Below, in pieces: positions 31,418-43,088 of a stretch of 64,000 bases of DNA. A model generated the notes under the pieces. That model was not told where the DNA came from. It was given only the letters and a program-made list of their open reading frames with translations, and made no database searches. The DNA lies in contig JAGFMI010000003.1 of assembly GCA_021030905.1 (NCBI GenBank), positions 1,922,001 through 1,986,000 of the forward strand. Direction: 5' to 3'. A program made the translations under genes and the position numbers. The stretch comes from Pyrenula massariospora. Lineage: Eukaryota > Ascomycota > Eurotiomycetes > Pyrenulales > Pyrenulaceae. How positions within the stretch are numbered: position 1 is the stretch's first letter; each line of letters starts with the position of its first letter.

Positions 31418-34019
31418 TCACAGGATCAACAATTCTCCCCCACCTTGTTGCGGTTGGTAAACTTGCTGAGGCTGGTTTTGACTGACAACGTATCCTGTAT
31501 CTGGGACATCTGACAAGCTTCCATTGGTGGCTTCTCCTCCGAGACTCATTGCGGCCATTTGCTGCGTCCCAACGCCTTTGAAGTAAATATCGGCTGCATT
31601 TATAGCTGCATTCAAATCACCCTGGGAGGCTGCATTGCCGTTCACCTGGTCTGGTGGCGGAATTCGAGGACTTGCAAGGCCATTGGCATGTGTCCCATTC
31701 ATAGTTTCTGACGAACGCTTCTGTAGAGCTGGTGATGGAGCCAGCTTCCGAGGGCGGGCGGAACGGAAGACTTGCTGGACAGGCTTGAGATAGACTGTGG
31801 CCAACGTTCCAACGTTCAAGCAGAGTTCTTCCAGAGTGGTGGGATCTAGCTTCTCTGATTCTGCGGTTATTGGCGGCTTGTTGCCCATCACGACTGCCTT
31901 GGCGGTTGCTGGATCTGTTGAAAGCAGCCTCCAGTACATATATCCACGATCTCGAAGATCTGGATCATCGGTCTCTTCAGTACACCACTTCAACACCTGG
32001 GGAACGATGGAGCTTCCCTTTGTCGGACGCTGAATGAACAACTTTACTGTTGCTGTTAGGAGAGCTAATTGAACCTCCACTGGCTCATCGTGGAATGATG
32101 CTAAGTAGTCTTTGAGTAGTTCGTCACTACGGTCTATTCGATCAGCATATTGTCCGATGATCCAGATTATCGCAGCTTTGGCTTCTGGTTCGTCCAGATC
32201 GTCAATTTGGGCAATGACCGTGGTTATGATTGCTTCATATTGATTTGGGTATTTGCGGAAGATGTTGCGGATAACGACTGTGGCTTCCTGAACGATATAT
32301 GGGATTTTCGCGTTGACCAGCTCAAGAAGAGTGTCAATACACTGCCGGGCGGCTGACTCGATCTTGATGGCTAGCTTTCCTATGGCCCGAACAGCTTTCC
32401 GAACAAAATGCACATCGATCTCTGTGGCGTACTCCCGTAGCTCGTTTAGTACCACTGATATGTTGTCCTTGTCCGCAAGCATGAAAATCAATTCCAGCTT
32501 CGTCACTTTGACATATATTGGATCATTATATTTGCAGAAGAAAACACGTATGTCACTTCGGAGAATTTCAGGCCGCCTTTGGAGGATGAGTATCGCATTT
32601 CGGAGAGCAAGGTATTGGACTTCTGGCCCCTTTGCGAGTAAAGTGACCAGCGGTGGACTAAGTTTGCGACAAAGCTGCGTGATCTGCTTTTCATCTGCCA
32701 TGTAATTCATGAGATAAAGCATAACTCTTATACAAGTGAGAACAACTGCGGAGTTGGAATGGGAGAGCCTCGGCGCTATTCTGTCAGCGAGCATGAAAGC
32801 TTCCTCTGACTCTTGTGGGACGTAAGACATTAACGCCTCTAGAATATAGGTTTGTCCCCACCTAAGCCGGTAAATATAGTCCGAATCAAGGGATTGAATT
32901 ACTCACTCTGAACACTCCGCCATGATAGACACAATCTTTGAAGCACTAGTATGATCAATAGTAAGTTTTATGCTCTCACTTCGCTCCCAGATGTCCATCA
33001 GTGCCGCAAGAGCGCTGGCAACGACTGTTGAATTGTTATCTGATAGCATATTGTTAAGCTTATCGATGAGATCTGTTGACTCTACCAATCGCCTGTCATG
33101 GTCGTAGGTCTTAGCGACACAAAAAGCCGCTGTCTTTCTCACATATGGGTCTGCGTCGGCTAGGAGATGTTTTAAGGGTTTCACTGTAGCCTCGACAAAT
33201 TCCTTGACGTGGATGTAGGATATTGTTCGCAATGCCAAAGCTCTCACAAGCGGATTTGGATCGTCCATATCCTACTACTATCAAACACCGAAGACATTAT
33301 TTCTGATGTGGCCACTTACGTGAATGAGAATCGACAGTCCTTTCAAAGCAATGTCCGGTTTTAGCTTTGCGTAATTGACTAGATAGAGGAAGCACCTAGA
33401 TCCCAGTAGTCAGCGAGTAAGCCCCTGACTTCCCTCAGAAAGTGTCATTTTACATCTTCTTGATTTCCAAACTTGGTATTTGCATGCATGCGATTATGTC
33501 CGGAAAGAGTGCGACCATATCATTATTGCTCATGGTCATGTTTGCCACGATCTTTTTCAACGCAATCTTCTTCGCCGAGTTATTCTTGTCCTTCTTCCCT
33601 CCACTATTCAATTCCATGCGAAGCTCTGCAACTTTGCCCTGTGTACTGCGTTGGTAAGAGGTCGTTTGGGAGGGCATGACGCTAATAGATGACATGAACA
33701 TTGTGCTCAAGGGGAATGTTCTTTCGCAAGGACGTAAATTGTTGCATCTGCCTTCTTTGATGCTCTGGTGATAGAGACGGCACCCTGGTGGCACAAGGCT
33801 ATCGTAATCCACATGGAGCCGCCGCAAATCATAGTTTTCCACGCTTTTTTATAAGGATCGGTACAAGGAGTGTGGAAGGTGGGACGCCCGGGAGGCAAGT
33901 CAATCAGGTACGGAAGTAGAATATTGCATTGCGGTCAAATCTAGCAGGGACGAACGAGTCATGAAAATAGCTTGACATACCCTTGCAAAGAGTTTCGCAT
34001 CCCCTGCGCTGGAACTCAT
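31418..34019 (-). CDS. Beta-adaptin, large subunit of an AP clathrin-adaptor complex (AP-2-like)
   Basis: Exons (minus) 34019-33981, 33638-33454, 33395-33320, 33271-32907 and 32861-31418 give 702 residues; introns are 342, 58, 48 and 45 bp. Beta-adaptins are alpha-solenoid scaffolds of AP complexes that sort membrane cargo. Seen: KVAELRMELNSGGKKDKNN, MSNNDMVALFPDII, DPNPLVRALALRTISYIHV, DPYVRKTAAFCVAK, EWGQTYILEALMSYVP, KYNDPIYVKVTKLELIFMLA, YATEIDVHFVRKAVRAIGKLAIK and DPDLRDRGYMYWRLLS. The ELNS start differs from the GLVSQY start of fungal AP-1 beta, favouring AP-2 beta, but AP-1 is not excluded. The protein stops after a Gln/Gly-rich tail (GGGELLIL) with no clathrin box LLNLD and no appendage domain. 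The N-terminal exon codes only 13 residues. Confidence 0.88.
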
Positions 34020-34475
34020 CGTGCCGCCTCTGGAGGCCTGCCCTCATCTAGCGATCGATGGAGGGCGGGGATGCCAATCGGAAAGCGGCCTTTCGTGTAA
34101 GGTGTGGTGGCTTGTGGGATAGCGACGGAGGGGAGCTTTGAGTATTCACGAACACGGCGAAAATGGGTGCCCAAGCTACAAGAAATTGAATTTTGGCTGG
34201 TTTGGGCGTTTTGAGCTTTGTACAACGTTGGAGCTATTCGCCGCCGCGGGCTGCACAGGGGATTTGTCTTTGACCGGAGAGCACCGGCGGAGCAGCACCC
34301 TTCCTCTCTTTAAATCCGACTAAGCCAAACATGTGCCTGGTAGCTCTTTCACCTTGATTCCACCACCGTCGAGCCTGGGATACATATATTCTTGCATCTA
34401 CCTATATCTTGCAACAGAAGAGTGCTTGCTTCAGTTGTGTTGCAAGGCCACACGCCTGAACAGGCTCGTCAAGCC
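34020..34475. other. Divergent promoter, beta-adaptin and EMC4
   Basis: A 456-bp head-to-head spacer with no frame or RNA gene recognised. Confidence 0.4.
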
Positions 34476-35092
34476 ATGACTATCCAACAGCAGAGCTCTC
34501 CACCACCGCCTCCGCCGCAATGGGTAGTAGAGCTCAACAGCACTCCACCAGCGCGACCAAAAAACTTGAACGTACCTGATCCGCCGGGCTATGTCTCGAC
34601 GAGGTCAGCTCAGGGAAAGCAGGCAAGCAGACCTTTGCTCTCCGGAATCTACGCGGTTCGCTAATTTTAACCCAGAAGTCGCAGCCAACACAAAGAAAAG
34701 CCCCGACCCAGGAAGAGACAGATACCCTCAAACTCAAAAAAGCCTGGGAAATCGCGATCGCGCCCGCTAAGCAATTACCAATGAACGCTATTATGATGTA
34801 CATGTCTGGCAACTCGCTTCAAATATTCTCTATTATGATGGTTTACATGCTCTTCAAAAATCCCATTCAGGGATTGATGAATACGAATCTTGCATTTACG
34901 AAATTTGAGACGGAAGGCACAAAGGGGAAACTCATCGGAGTCAAGATCGTATATGTCCTGATGCAAGGACTGCTGTTAGCTTTGGGGGTCTGGAAGGTCA
35001 ATGGCATGGGTTTATTACCGACAACAAGAAGTGATTGGCTGGCCTGGGAGAAAGAGAGGGTCCCGTTGGAACGAGCGTACTTTGCTGTTTGA
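34476..35092 (+). CDS. emc4: EMC4, ER membrane protein complex subunit 4
   Basis: Exons 34476-34622 and 34676-35092 give 187 residues. EMC is an ER insertase for weakly hydrophobic and multi-pass membrane proteins; Emc4 is a conserved membrane subunit. Seen: a Pro-rich cytosolic N-terminus (SPPPPPPQWVVELN), DPPGY, then EETDTLKLKKAWEIAIAPAKQLPMNA, and the hallmark IMMYMSGNSLQIFSIMMVYML, FKNPIQGL, GLLLALGVWKVNGMGLLPTT and the ending SDWLAWEKERVPLERAYF. The 53-bp intron is best explained by a GC donor (CAG|GCAAGC); the alternative GT donor at 34593 would delete ten more residues. Length is typical. Confidence 0.92.
34623..34675 (+). other. Probable GC-AG intron in EMC4
   Basis: Donor CAG|GCAAGC, branch-like GCTAATT, acceptor ACCCAG. 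The upstream frame runs into stops at the GCTAATTTTAA part, so an intron is required. Splicing here keeps frame between GKQ and KSQPTQ. A GT donor 30 bp upstream is the alternative. Confidence 0.6.
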
Positions 35093-35694
35093 AGGAGCGC
35101 AAGACTTTCGAAGGCAATTCAATGGTATTCCCTGCATGATTCTACCTTGCCTCATCGATTATAGAATATTGTACAGGATTTCACGGCTCCTGCACTTGCA
35201 TTTCTGCACAATGCATGTATTCGGTCCAGAATCCCTAACCCCATTGACAAACTCTAGTTGTCCGTTCAGGATCTGGTAAGTCGAGATGGCATCGCGCCTT
35301 TCAGTCTTGGTATCCGAAAGTGCAAAACGAACTTGCAAGCTCTCACATACTGTGACTTGGATAGGCGGTTTGGTATGAAAGACACAATCTCAATATTGCC
35401 AATTTAGTATGAGCATTCACTCTTGTTGAAGTTGTGACGTCGGATATTATGAGAAAATGAGATCCACATCTCAAGATGGGGGCGTCGATGCCCTGATGTG
35501 AAATAAAGAATCCACCAGATGGGAGGCAGATTGTTTGGGTCAGGGAGAGAAACTGAGGATTGATGCGGTGAGCGATGGCAGTCGTACCAGTATAATGCCC
35601 TACTATTGGACGGCCCATTCCCTAACCCGCAAATATAGCAGCTCTCTCAAGAGCTTGGTTAGAAGTTTCCGTGGAAGATACTGCCGGGCTAGTG
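35093..35694. other. Intergenic between convergent EMC4 and RTR1
   Basis: About 600 bp of 3' flanking sequence. No frame with recognisable features. Confidence 0.4.
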
Positions 35695-36471
35695 TCAGAT
35701 GTCAAGAATATCCTCCCCGTCATCGCTGTCCACACCATCAAATTGACTACTGCCCCTCCGAGCTTTCGGATGATAACCCTCGATCTCATCGCTTTGGGAA
35801 ACTTTGGGGTGTTGAGTCACAGTTCCCTTGCTTGCGTTCTCAAAAACTTCGATGCTATGCTCTCGATTTGGCGGGACGTCACCGCGCTCTAGGGACAGCT
35901 CACCAAGCCTTTTCGTGACCATAGTAGCATCAGCGACGTTCATCTGATCTTTTTCTGGTCTAGTGTCCTCTTGTAAAGATGGCTGCCCTTGATGAGGCAC
36001 ATCAATCAGTTTCTTGACCGCACGTCTTTCCCAGGCTGGTTCGTTACTGAGTTGTCTTCTCACAAAGAGCGCAAGATTTTCACATCGTTTTGAACACCAT
36101 TTCTTCGACACGTCGTTGGGCGAGACTTTGAGGTCTTGCCCCCCTTTCCTTGCCCACAGTATGCGATGGGTTGAAGCAGGCTCAGCTCTCCTAACAAGCT
36201 CTGAACATAAGCAGTAGCCACATTTCTCGTAAATGTTTCTCTCCTTGACCAAGTCATCAAAATCACTAGATCGAAAGAGACTGACCCCACGTTTGAAGAC
36301 CTCAAGGTCGGCACTTGTTGGCTTCAGAGGGTTACTTCCACGTTGGGAAGGGAGATCAACCAGTTCGATGATGGCGTCCAGGACCTCGTCCTGAATCCTA
36401 GCTTGAACTTGCAAACGATGTGCTTGCAGCTCAGCAGTAGCTCGCAGGCTGTCATCACGAATCTCAGACAT
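35695..36471 (-). CDS. rtr1: RTR1/RPAP2-family RNA polymerase II CTD phosphatase
   Basis: Single-exon frame of 258 residues. Rtr1/RPAP2 dephosphorylates Ser5 of the RNA polymerase II C-terminal domain and takes part in polymerase assembly and nuclear import. Seen: N-terminal helix LQVQARIQDEVLDAIIELVD, SDFDDLVKERNIYEKCGYCLC (first Cys pair of the zinc-binding domain), then KKWCSKRCENLALFVRRQLSNEPAWER (second Cys pair). The C-terminal half is acidic and disordered (ELSLERGDVPPN, DSDDGEDILDI). The ATG at 36471 is preceded by a good acceptor (CCTTTCAG), so a 5'-UTR intron (GTGAGT donor near 36529) is likely. It is head-to-head with BBC1. Confidence 0.87.
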   Translation of the reverse strand: MSEIRDDSLRATAELQAHRLQVQARIQDEVLDAIIELVDLPSQRGSNPLKPTSADLEVFKRGVSLFRSSDFDDLVKERNIYEKCGYCLCSELVRRAEPASTHRILWARKGGQDLKVSPNDVSKKWCSKRCENLALFVRRQLSNEPAWERRAVKKLIDVPHQGQPSLQEDTRPEKDQMNVADATMVTKRLGELSLERGDVPPNREHSIEVFENASKGTVTQHPKVSQSDEIEGYHPKARRGSSQFDGVDSDDGEDILDI

Positions 36472-37109
36472 GTCTGAAAGGTAGATTCCCGTCTAGGTTG
36501 ACCGTGATCTCTGAATTATCCGCACTCACCTTATTGAGCGAGCTACGGCGCTGGGACTCCCCATGAGATGACCTCTCGGTGGTACGACGGTCGTGTGTAA
36601 CAGACTCCACGATATGGTCTTGGATATCTCTCAGGAGGCGAATACTTGTAAAGCCTTTGCCCTAATGCATGGTTAGAGCCGTTGCATAAAACAACCTAAA
36701 AGCCAGTGCATGACATGCGCAAGCCAAGGCGGCGTCATTGGCCGCTGGAATCTCCAGGCCCTGCCCGCACTCGTAGCTCTCGAGACCCCAAAACACGGCA
36801 TCGACCGTTTCACGCTTTTCATGCCTTCCATGGAAGCCTAACCTCGTTGCTGCGAATCTATGGGAGGTAGCAGTCTGGTCGAGCTTGTCTCCATTCCCCC
36901 TCAAGATTCGCTATCTTGCGCACCGTTTCCGGAGCTTCCATAGTGCGTCCTTTCGCCGCTGACGACACCCCTCTGACCGCACAGTATCAAGGACTTGGCC
37001 CGCTGGCCTCCGCATCTTTCGTGAAATCAATCACGAGCACAGCTTTCTTGACTTGGTTATAAAATTTCCGATCTCCCGTTCTTTGGCGTTGAAGGTCCAG
37101 GTTTTCGTC
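36472..37109. other. Divergent promoter and leader region, RTR1 and BBC1
   Basis: Minus-strand splice-like signals are present: a branch and acceptor (GCTCTAAC to CATTAG) ending near 36663, an open stretch at about 36530-36662, and a GTGAGT donor near 36529. These fit 5'-UTR exons of RTR1. A 243-nt frame at 36662-36904 (minus) starts from TTG, not ATG. No separate gene could be supported. Confidence 0.4.
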
Positions 37110-40100
37110 ATGCCCGCACCATTCAAAGTCAAGGCGGTCTACGATTATACTTCTCCACACGATGACGACCTCAATTTTCCAAACGGTCAAGTCATAACTG
37201 TGACGGAACAGGAGGACGATGATTGGTATACGGGCGAATACATCGATTTGTCTGGAGCGAAACAAGAAGGCATCTTCCCTCGCAACTTCGTTGAAAAATA
37301 CGAGCCAGAGGTACCTTCGAGACCAGCAAGACCTTCGAGGCCAAAGAAAGAGGCAGCTCCAGAGCTATCTGAGACTACGGAACCAATCAAAGAAGCGCCG
37401 CCAGCTTTCGAAGACGCCGCGCCCGAAAAGACAGAGGAGGCCGTGCCACTACCGACCAGCCCTCTGGCTCCCTCAGTGGCTCAGCCTCCAAGTGAACCAT
37501 CTTCGCAATCCAGACTTGAAAAGAGCCCACCAGTCCAATCGCAGGATCCTACATCGAGACCGTCCGCGGCGAAACCCCCACCCCCGAAAGTTGCCGAAAA
37601 GCCGAGCGGTGGAACTTTCAAAGATCGCATCGCTGCTTTCAACAAACCTGCAGCACCACCGGTTGCGCCCTTTAAACCTGGAGGAAAAGGGGGTTCAGGC
37701 TCGGCAGGGTTCATCAAGAAGCCTTTCGTGGCTCCACCACCTAGCAAGAATGCATATGTACCACCTCCTCGAGAACCTCCCCCTCAAAAGGTGTACAGGC
37801 GAGAGGAAGAGCAGAATTTGGCGGAGACAGAAGGACAAAAACCAGAGGAGGAACGAGCCCAACCCGAGATTGAAGAGGAGCAGCCAAAACCTACAAGTTT
37901 GAAGGACCGCATTGCCCTGCTCCAGAAACAGCAATTGGAGCAAGCCGCACGTAATGCAGAGAAGAAAGAGAAGCCGAAGCGGCCGCCAAAGAAGCGACTT
38001 GATTCAAAAGAGCAGGTGACGCAGGAGGGAGAAGACTTGCTTGGGGCGTCGCAAGATCTCGAGGAACCTGAGCCATTGGGGAAAAAATCAGTTGATTTTG
38101 AAGAAGATGTGACTACACATCCTCCACGAGAACATCAAATTTCCGCTTCACAACCAATGGCTACTCCTCCTCCACCATCTAGAGAATTGATGAGTGACAC
38201 AAATGATGCAGACTACTCTGCAGCCGATGACACAGAAGAGGCCGACGAGACGTCAACGAGCAGAGAAGAATTTCAACCGCTCCGAGCTGGACCCGGCGCC
38301 CAGCCGGAAGGGCCTCCCCGACAAGGATCAACTCATGATAGGGAGGCCGGCGCAAATCCGAAGCTTTCGCACGACGATAGCTCTGAGGCAGAGGAAGATG
38401 AAGCGGAAGAAGAGGAGGAGGAGGAGGAGGAGGTAGACCCGGAGGTCAAGCGGAGAATGGAGATCCGTGAACGAATGGCTAAAATGAGCGGAGGCATGGG
38501 AATGATGGGAATGTTTGGTCACCCCGGTGGCATACCGTCTGGGGGCGGATCAAAGAAGACAAAGTCAAGTGGTGACAGTGAGAGGAAGGCATCTGCCAGC
38601 AGAGAAGAAAGCACTCAAGCTTCGCAAGCTCCTCCAGTACCTATCATGGCTTTGCCCGGAATGTCACGTATGAGGAGCCCCGAAGTTGCTGAACTGGAGG
38701 CAGAAGTCGAGCATGAAGCTCCTGGAGAACTTGAAGGCACGCCGACTGTGTTGCCTACCTCAAATCAGCGAGATCCAGAAATTGTTCCTGACGTTGAAGA
38801 TGTTGAGGAATCTTCAGCACAAAGGCCCAGCGGACCTGCCGCAAGCCTCCAAGGTAAATTCAATCAACGATAGGCAAGATACTAGCTAATGATATTACTT
38901 GATAGGTCGCGCTCCGCCACCTCCACCTCCTGAAACCAGACCTGCTCCGCCGTCAGTGCCTCTGGGTCGAACAACGTTACCTTCTTCACCTCCAGAGGGT
39001 ATGTTTTTGAGCCCTTGCATACCTTGATTTTATCACTAACACATGCAAAGCTCGTCGTGTGCCAACTCTTCCCAACGTAGCTGCGCCTCTTAGTGCCGGC
39101 GAAGACTCTGACGACGAGATGTCTAGAGGGGCAAGTCGAGTATCACTAGATCAAACAATTGCAGATTCTCGACAGCCTCCCAGTAAAGGCGGCCCCTCTT
39201 TGCCAACGACAGCACCTCCACCTCCGTCTGTTCCAAGCAGACCACCACGCACATCGACAGATGCATCATTGGAGGTCTCACCAACCGGAACCTCTCCTTC
39301 GGTGGACAGGCGATCAAGTCGCGGTCCGCCTCCAATCCCAGTGATGAGCCCACCCTCACAACCAACTGCTGCACAGTCTCGTCCGCCTCCACCGCCGCCT
39401 CCAGGGCAACCACCTTCCCGGACTTTCACTGGAGAGTCCCGCACGGCTCTTCCCGCCTCAAAACATCAAGTCCACGACGACAGTGAGGAAGAGGTAACAG
39501 AGTATGATGGCGACTACGACACAGACATAGCTTCTAGTGCCAAGCACAAAGATGCACTAAAAGCCCACGGCCGAGATTCGAGCCTAGACGATGACGGGAC
39601 CATTACAGATGACACAGCGAATAAATCGCCAATAAGCCCGCCTACTCGAGGACCGCCGCCTCTACCCCCGACCAATGCCCCGCGGGAAGTACCTCCGCCG
39701 CCACCACCAAGTCAGCCGCCCAAAGCAAGCAGAACTTCGGCTGATATGCCGAGAGCTGCTCCACCGCCTATCCCTTCCACGCGAGAAATCCCAGCCCATA
39801 GTAGGGTAGAGGACCCTACGGAGTATGATCCCTTCCGCTATCATTCTCAATACCAAAACTCTGCGGCACCCCCTCCCCCTCCACCTAGCAGCAGACCGCC
39901 ACCAGTTCAATCACCGGCTCAGGAGAGAGAGGAAGAAGACATGTACGGGGCATCACCCCCCTCTTCTCCCAAACTAGCACAATCGCCTCCTGAGAGAAAT
40001 CTACCACCGGCCCCTCCAATTCAGCCCACACTCAACACACCACCAACCAAACAGTCACGCCAATCCCTTGATGTTCATCGGTCCGCCACTACAGGTCGGA

Positions 40101-40909
40101 GATCAATGGAGCAATCCCGACCTTCAACAGATACCGGCTTTATAGCCAGCGACATCGACCTTGGCGAACGAAGTAAATGGTGGACCCAAGACAACACTCC
40201 ACCTCCATCCCTCCAAAACCGCCGCGACATCCTCTACGAAATGGAATCAACATCCACCCCCAAACGCGGCGGCAAAACCACAGTCACCAAAGAGATATTT
40301 GTGCTCTACATGGACTACTCTCAAACAACCATATCGGCCACCTTCGACGCCTCCGATCCCACCTCCGCCGCCCTCGAACAGAAACACGACCGCCCCCCAC
40401 CGCCGCTCCGCCAAGACCAACTCGAATCCGCCTCCCTCCAGTTCGGCGCCCGCCTCTCCGAAGCGGTGAGCCAGATCCAAAACTCCACCGTCGGCGACGG
40501 CTCCCCGCACTCCCTCGTCATCGAGCTCCTCAAACCCCTCTCCTCCACCGCCCTCCTCCCCATCGGCACCCGCGCCTACGGCGCCCCCGTCTACGCCAAC
40601 CTCGCCAACGCCTCGATCCAGCAGTTCGACGAGATCCGCGCCGGCGACATCGTCACCTTCCGGAACGCGCGCTTCCAGGGGCACAAGGGGACTATGCATG
40701 CGAAGTATACGGTGGAGGTGGGGAAACCGGATCATGTTGGGGTGGTGGTGGATTGGGATGGGACGAAGAAGAAGATTCGGGCGTGGGAGCAGGGGCGGGA
40801 GAGTAAGAAGGTCAAGGTAGAGAGTTATAAGGTTGGGGACTTGAGGAGCGGGGAGTGCAGGGTTTGGAGGGTTGTGGGGAGGGGTTGGGTCGGTTGGAAT
40901 AGTGGCTGA
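37110..40909 (+). CDS. bbc1: BBC1/Mti1-like SH3 protein of actin patches
   Basis: Exons 37110-38853, 38906-38998 and 39051-40909 give 1231 residues; both introns are 52 bp. Bbc1 binds type-I myosins and restrains Las17/WASP-driven actin assembly at endocytic patches. An N-terminal SH3 domain (residues 4-68) shows ALYDY-like VKAVYDY, EDDDWYTGEY and EGIFPRNFVEKYE. A long disordered middle follows, with many poly-Pro stretches, Lys/Glu coils (SLKDRIALLQKQQLEQ) and an acidic run from a GAG repeat. The last 200 residues form the conserved BBC1/AIM3 C-terminal domain: KEIFVLYMDYSQTTISATFD, SLVIELLKPLSSTALLPIGTRAYG, FRNARFQGHKGTMHAKYTVEVGKPDHVGVV. An in-frame start 19 codons upstream was rejected. 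Codons flip to G-ending at about 40680. Confidence 0.9.
38410..38433. repeat. GAG/GGA trinucleotide microsatellite inside BBC1
   Basis: A short perfect GAG-type repeat that encodes a run of glutamates in the disordered middle of BBC1. Such runs change length easily by slippage in whole codons. Confidence 0.7.
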
Positions 40910-41389
40910 ATGGTTAAAGCGGCCTGGGCTTTGTTGAGGGATCGTCCCAGACTTATAGGATCTGGCATACGGTCGACAATGTTAACTGGGACGGGCCGGA
41001 GTCTAATCAGCATAATGAAATTTAATTCTGGCTCGTCGCGTTCGCTGTAGATATTGAATATATGGCGTTTATTTTCTTTTCTGCATAAAAACATAAACGT
41101 TGTCCATCATGGCATATGCAAAGACTGGACCAGCCCGACCACCATATTCAAGATAGCTTCGTCTCTCAAGGGTGTGATACAAAAGACACGCCGATCCAAT
41201 AGGTGAACGCCATATATGAGCCCCCTGGTAGCTATGCAACCACAAGATAGATGATAACTAATCTCTGATAGATCACCTGTGCACACCTAAACTAAATGAT
41301 CTGGAAACTCGAAATGCCAACAATGGTATCACGGCTCATATATACAAAATTCATGAACTGAAGAGCTATCTCTTCACTAGCGCCGACTG
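40910..41389. other. Intergenic between convergent BBC1 and RING-H2 gene
   Basis: 480 bp of 3' flanking sequence. A tRNA-like string at the BBC1 stop codon was examined and rejected. Confidence 0.4.
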
Positions 41390-43088
41390 CTATCGCCGTA
41401 CCCTGGCAGCCAACCTGTCTCGCCAGCTCCTTGGTTCTGTTGAGGAACTTTGTTGCTGCGTTGTGGCAGGAACTTCTCCCGCTTGTGCCTGAGGCTGTGT
41501 TTGGGGGGCAGCCCCGTCTTCGGGTACCGAACTCGGCACGCCACTTGGAATGTTGCTCCTCCTATTTCTTGCAGCATGCCTCAATGCCCTCAGCGCGCTG
41601 ATCCGTTCTTCCGGCGTTGCGGACTGCATGCGTCCGAGGTTTAGGGCGGAGCGGATAGTGTCACGACGACGGGTCGATGGCGGAGGACCAGTTGAGGCAT
41701 CAGCAACAGCGTGCTCGTTGAGGGGTGGAGGGAGAGATGAAGAAGGATCGGGCGATTCGGTTGTAGGCGAAGATGGGTTGGAAGAGTTTGGAGGACGGAG
41801 GTCGACACGGCTATGAGAAGACCAAGTTAGAAATGGTTGAGGTAGGAGACTTCTGAAAAAGAAGCTTACCACAAGGGACAGGTTCCCGATACGTTCAGCA
41901 GCCATGGGTCAACGCATACTGCATGGAAGCGATGATTACAGGGCAGCACCCGAAGTTCCTCGCCTTTGGAGAAATCTTCGGTGCAGATCGAGCAGCCGAG
42001 GTGGTTATCTTCACCGGTAGAGAGATCTGGGGCCGTCGCTGCCGGTGTGCTTGTTGTAGCTCCGGTTGCGGCGTTATCAGATGTGTTATGTGGTGGAAGG
42101 ACAGTGCCGGCTGCATTGTCTCGGTTTCGTTCGTGCGACGGCCGATTCGCGTCTTCCCCAAGTTCTATGTCACCCTCTCCACCCACCTTTTTAGGGCGTT
42201 CCTCTTGATCTCCAAATCGTACTACGGGCAATGTTTCCAACATGGCCCTCGCAATTCCCTTGGCTCTGCTTTGCCGAGGGCGTCCGATAACATTTCTTGG
42301 GCCATACCTTTCAGGATGGCGGTGCGCTCGTATAGCACCCGTGACTATGATGATGAGAAAAAGCGCGGTGATGATACCGGTGATGCTGTAGAGAATAATC
42401 ATCGCGTTGTTGCCATTCGGGCCTCTAGATGAAGAATTACTGGGAGGTATCGCGGATGTATCAGGCAATATGCTCCAGCCATCAGGGACAGTATTATTTT
42501 GAATTAGCTGAGCTACTCGGCCAGCATCAACCGGCGCAACGGTGGTAAACAGAGGGTCATAATTCAGGTAACCTGGATTCGATACAGTGCAATGGTTGTA
42601 GACAGTAGAATATAGGACGATTGACTCAGGTGGTGGGTTGTTGTTGATAGCGTACTGAACGGCCGAAGAAGCCTTCAGATTACCGGAGTACGCCGCGTCA
42701 TCGCAACTGATATAGGCTATCGTCTCCGAGTCAATTGAACTCGTATTTGATGCTCCAATGTTCGTCAACCGTGCGGTGACATTGACGTTCTGTGAACAAA
42801 ATTAGTACAGATTTTCGAGATCTTATCGGCGTTATCTTCCCGTACCAAGAAATCTGAATTGCTCATAAACGCCACATCTCCGGTGAGAGGGACCAGATGG
42901 AGTATTGGAGCATTTGGAATATTCGATCTTGGGCCTGTCTGAAGGAGGAACCTCGTGGTAGCAACTGGGGGCAAGTCTCCGGTGAAGTTCGATGGTGATG
43001 TCTCTTGAGCCAGGATGTTGCCAACCAGAAGCAGAACAAGCAATATCGAGTGTAACGACGACGGGAACATGCATCTTCTGAGTTCCAT
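41390..43088 (-). CDS. Membrane RING-H2 E3 ubiquitin ligase, PA-TM-RING-like
   Basis: Exons (minus) 43088-42846, 42789-41870 and 41810-41390 give 527 residues; introns are 56 and 59 bp. Residues 1-30 are a signal peptide ([12 protein letters not shown]). A luminal domain with several N-glycosylation sites follows; [14 protein letters not shown] to SIVLYS resembles a protease-associated fold. A single membrane helix lies near residues 210-235 ([22 protein letters not shown]). The cytosolic part carries a RING-H2: [33 protein letters not shown], completed across splice 2. A Ser/Pro/Gln-rich tail follows. PA-TM-RING ligases act in endosome, vacuole or Golgi membranes; the substrate is unknown. 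Confidence 0.87.

Noticed and set aside
36530-36904. Separate minus-strand gene between RTR1 and BBC1
   Set aside because: The open frames start without ATG, and no splice joins them in frame to RTR1; more likely spliced 5'-UTR of RTR1.
40895-40995. tRNA-like A-box (TGGCTGAATGGTTAAAGCG) at the BBC1 stop codon
   Set aside because: No matching T-arm (GGTTCRANNC) or closing acceptor stem follows, and the string overlaps the BBC1 stop codon.
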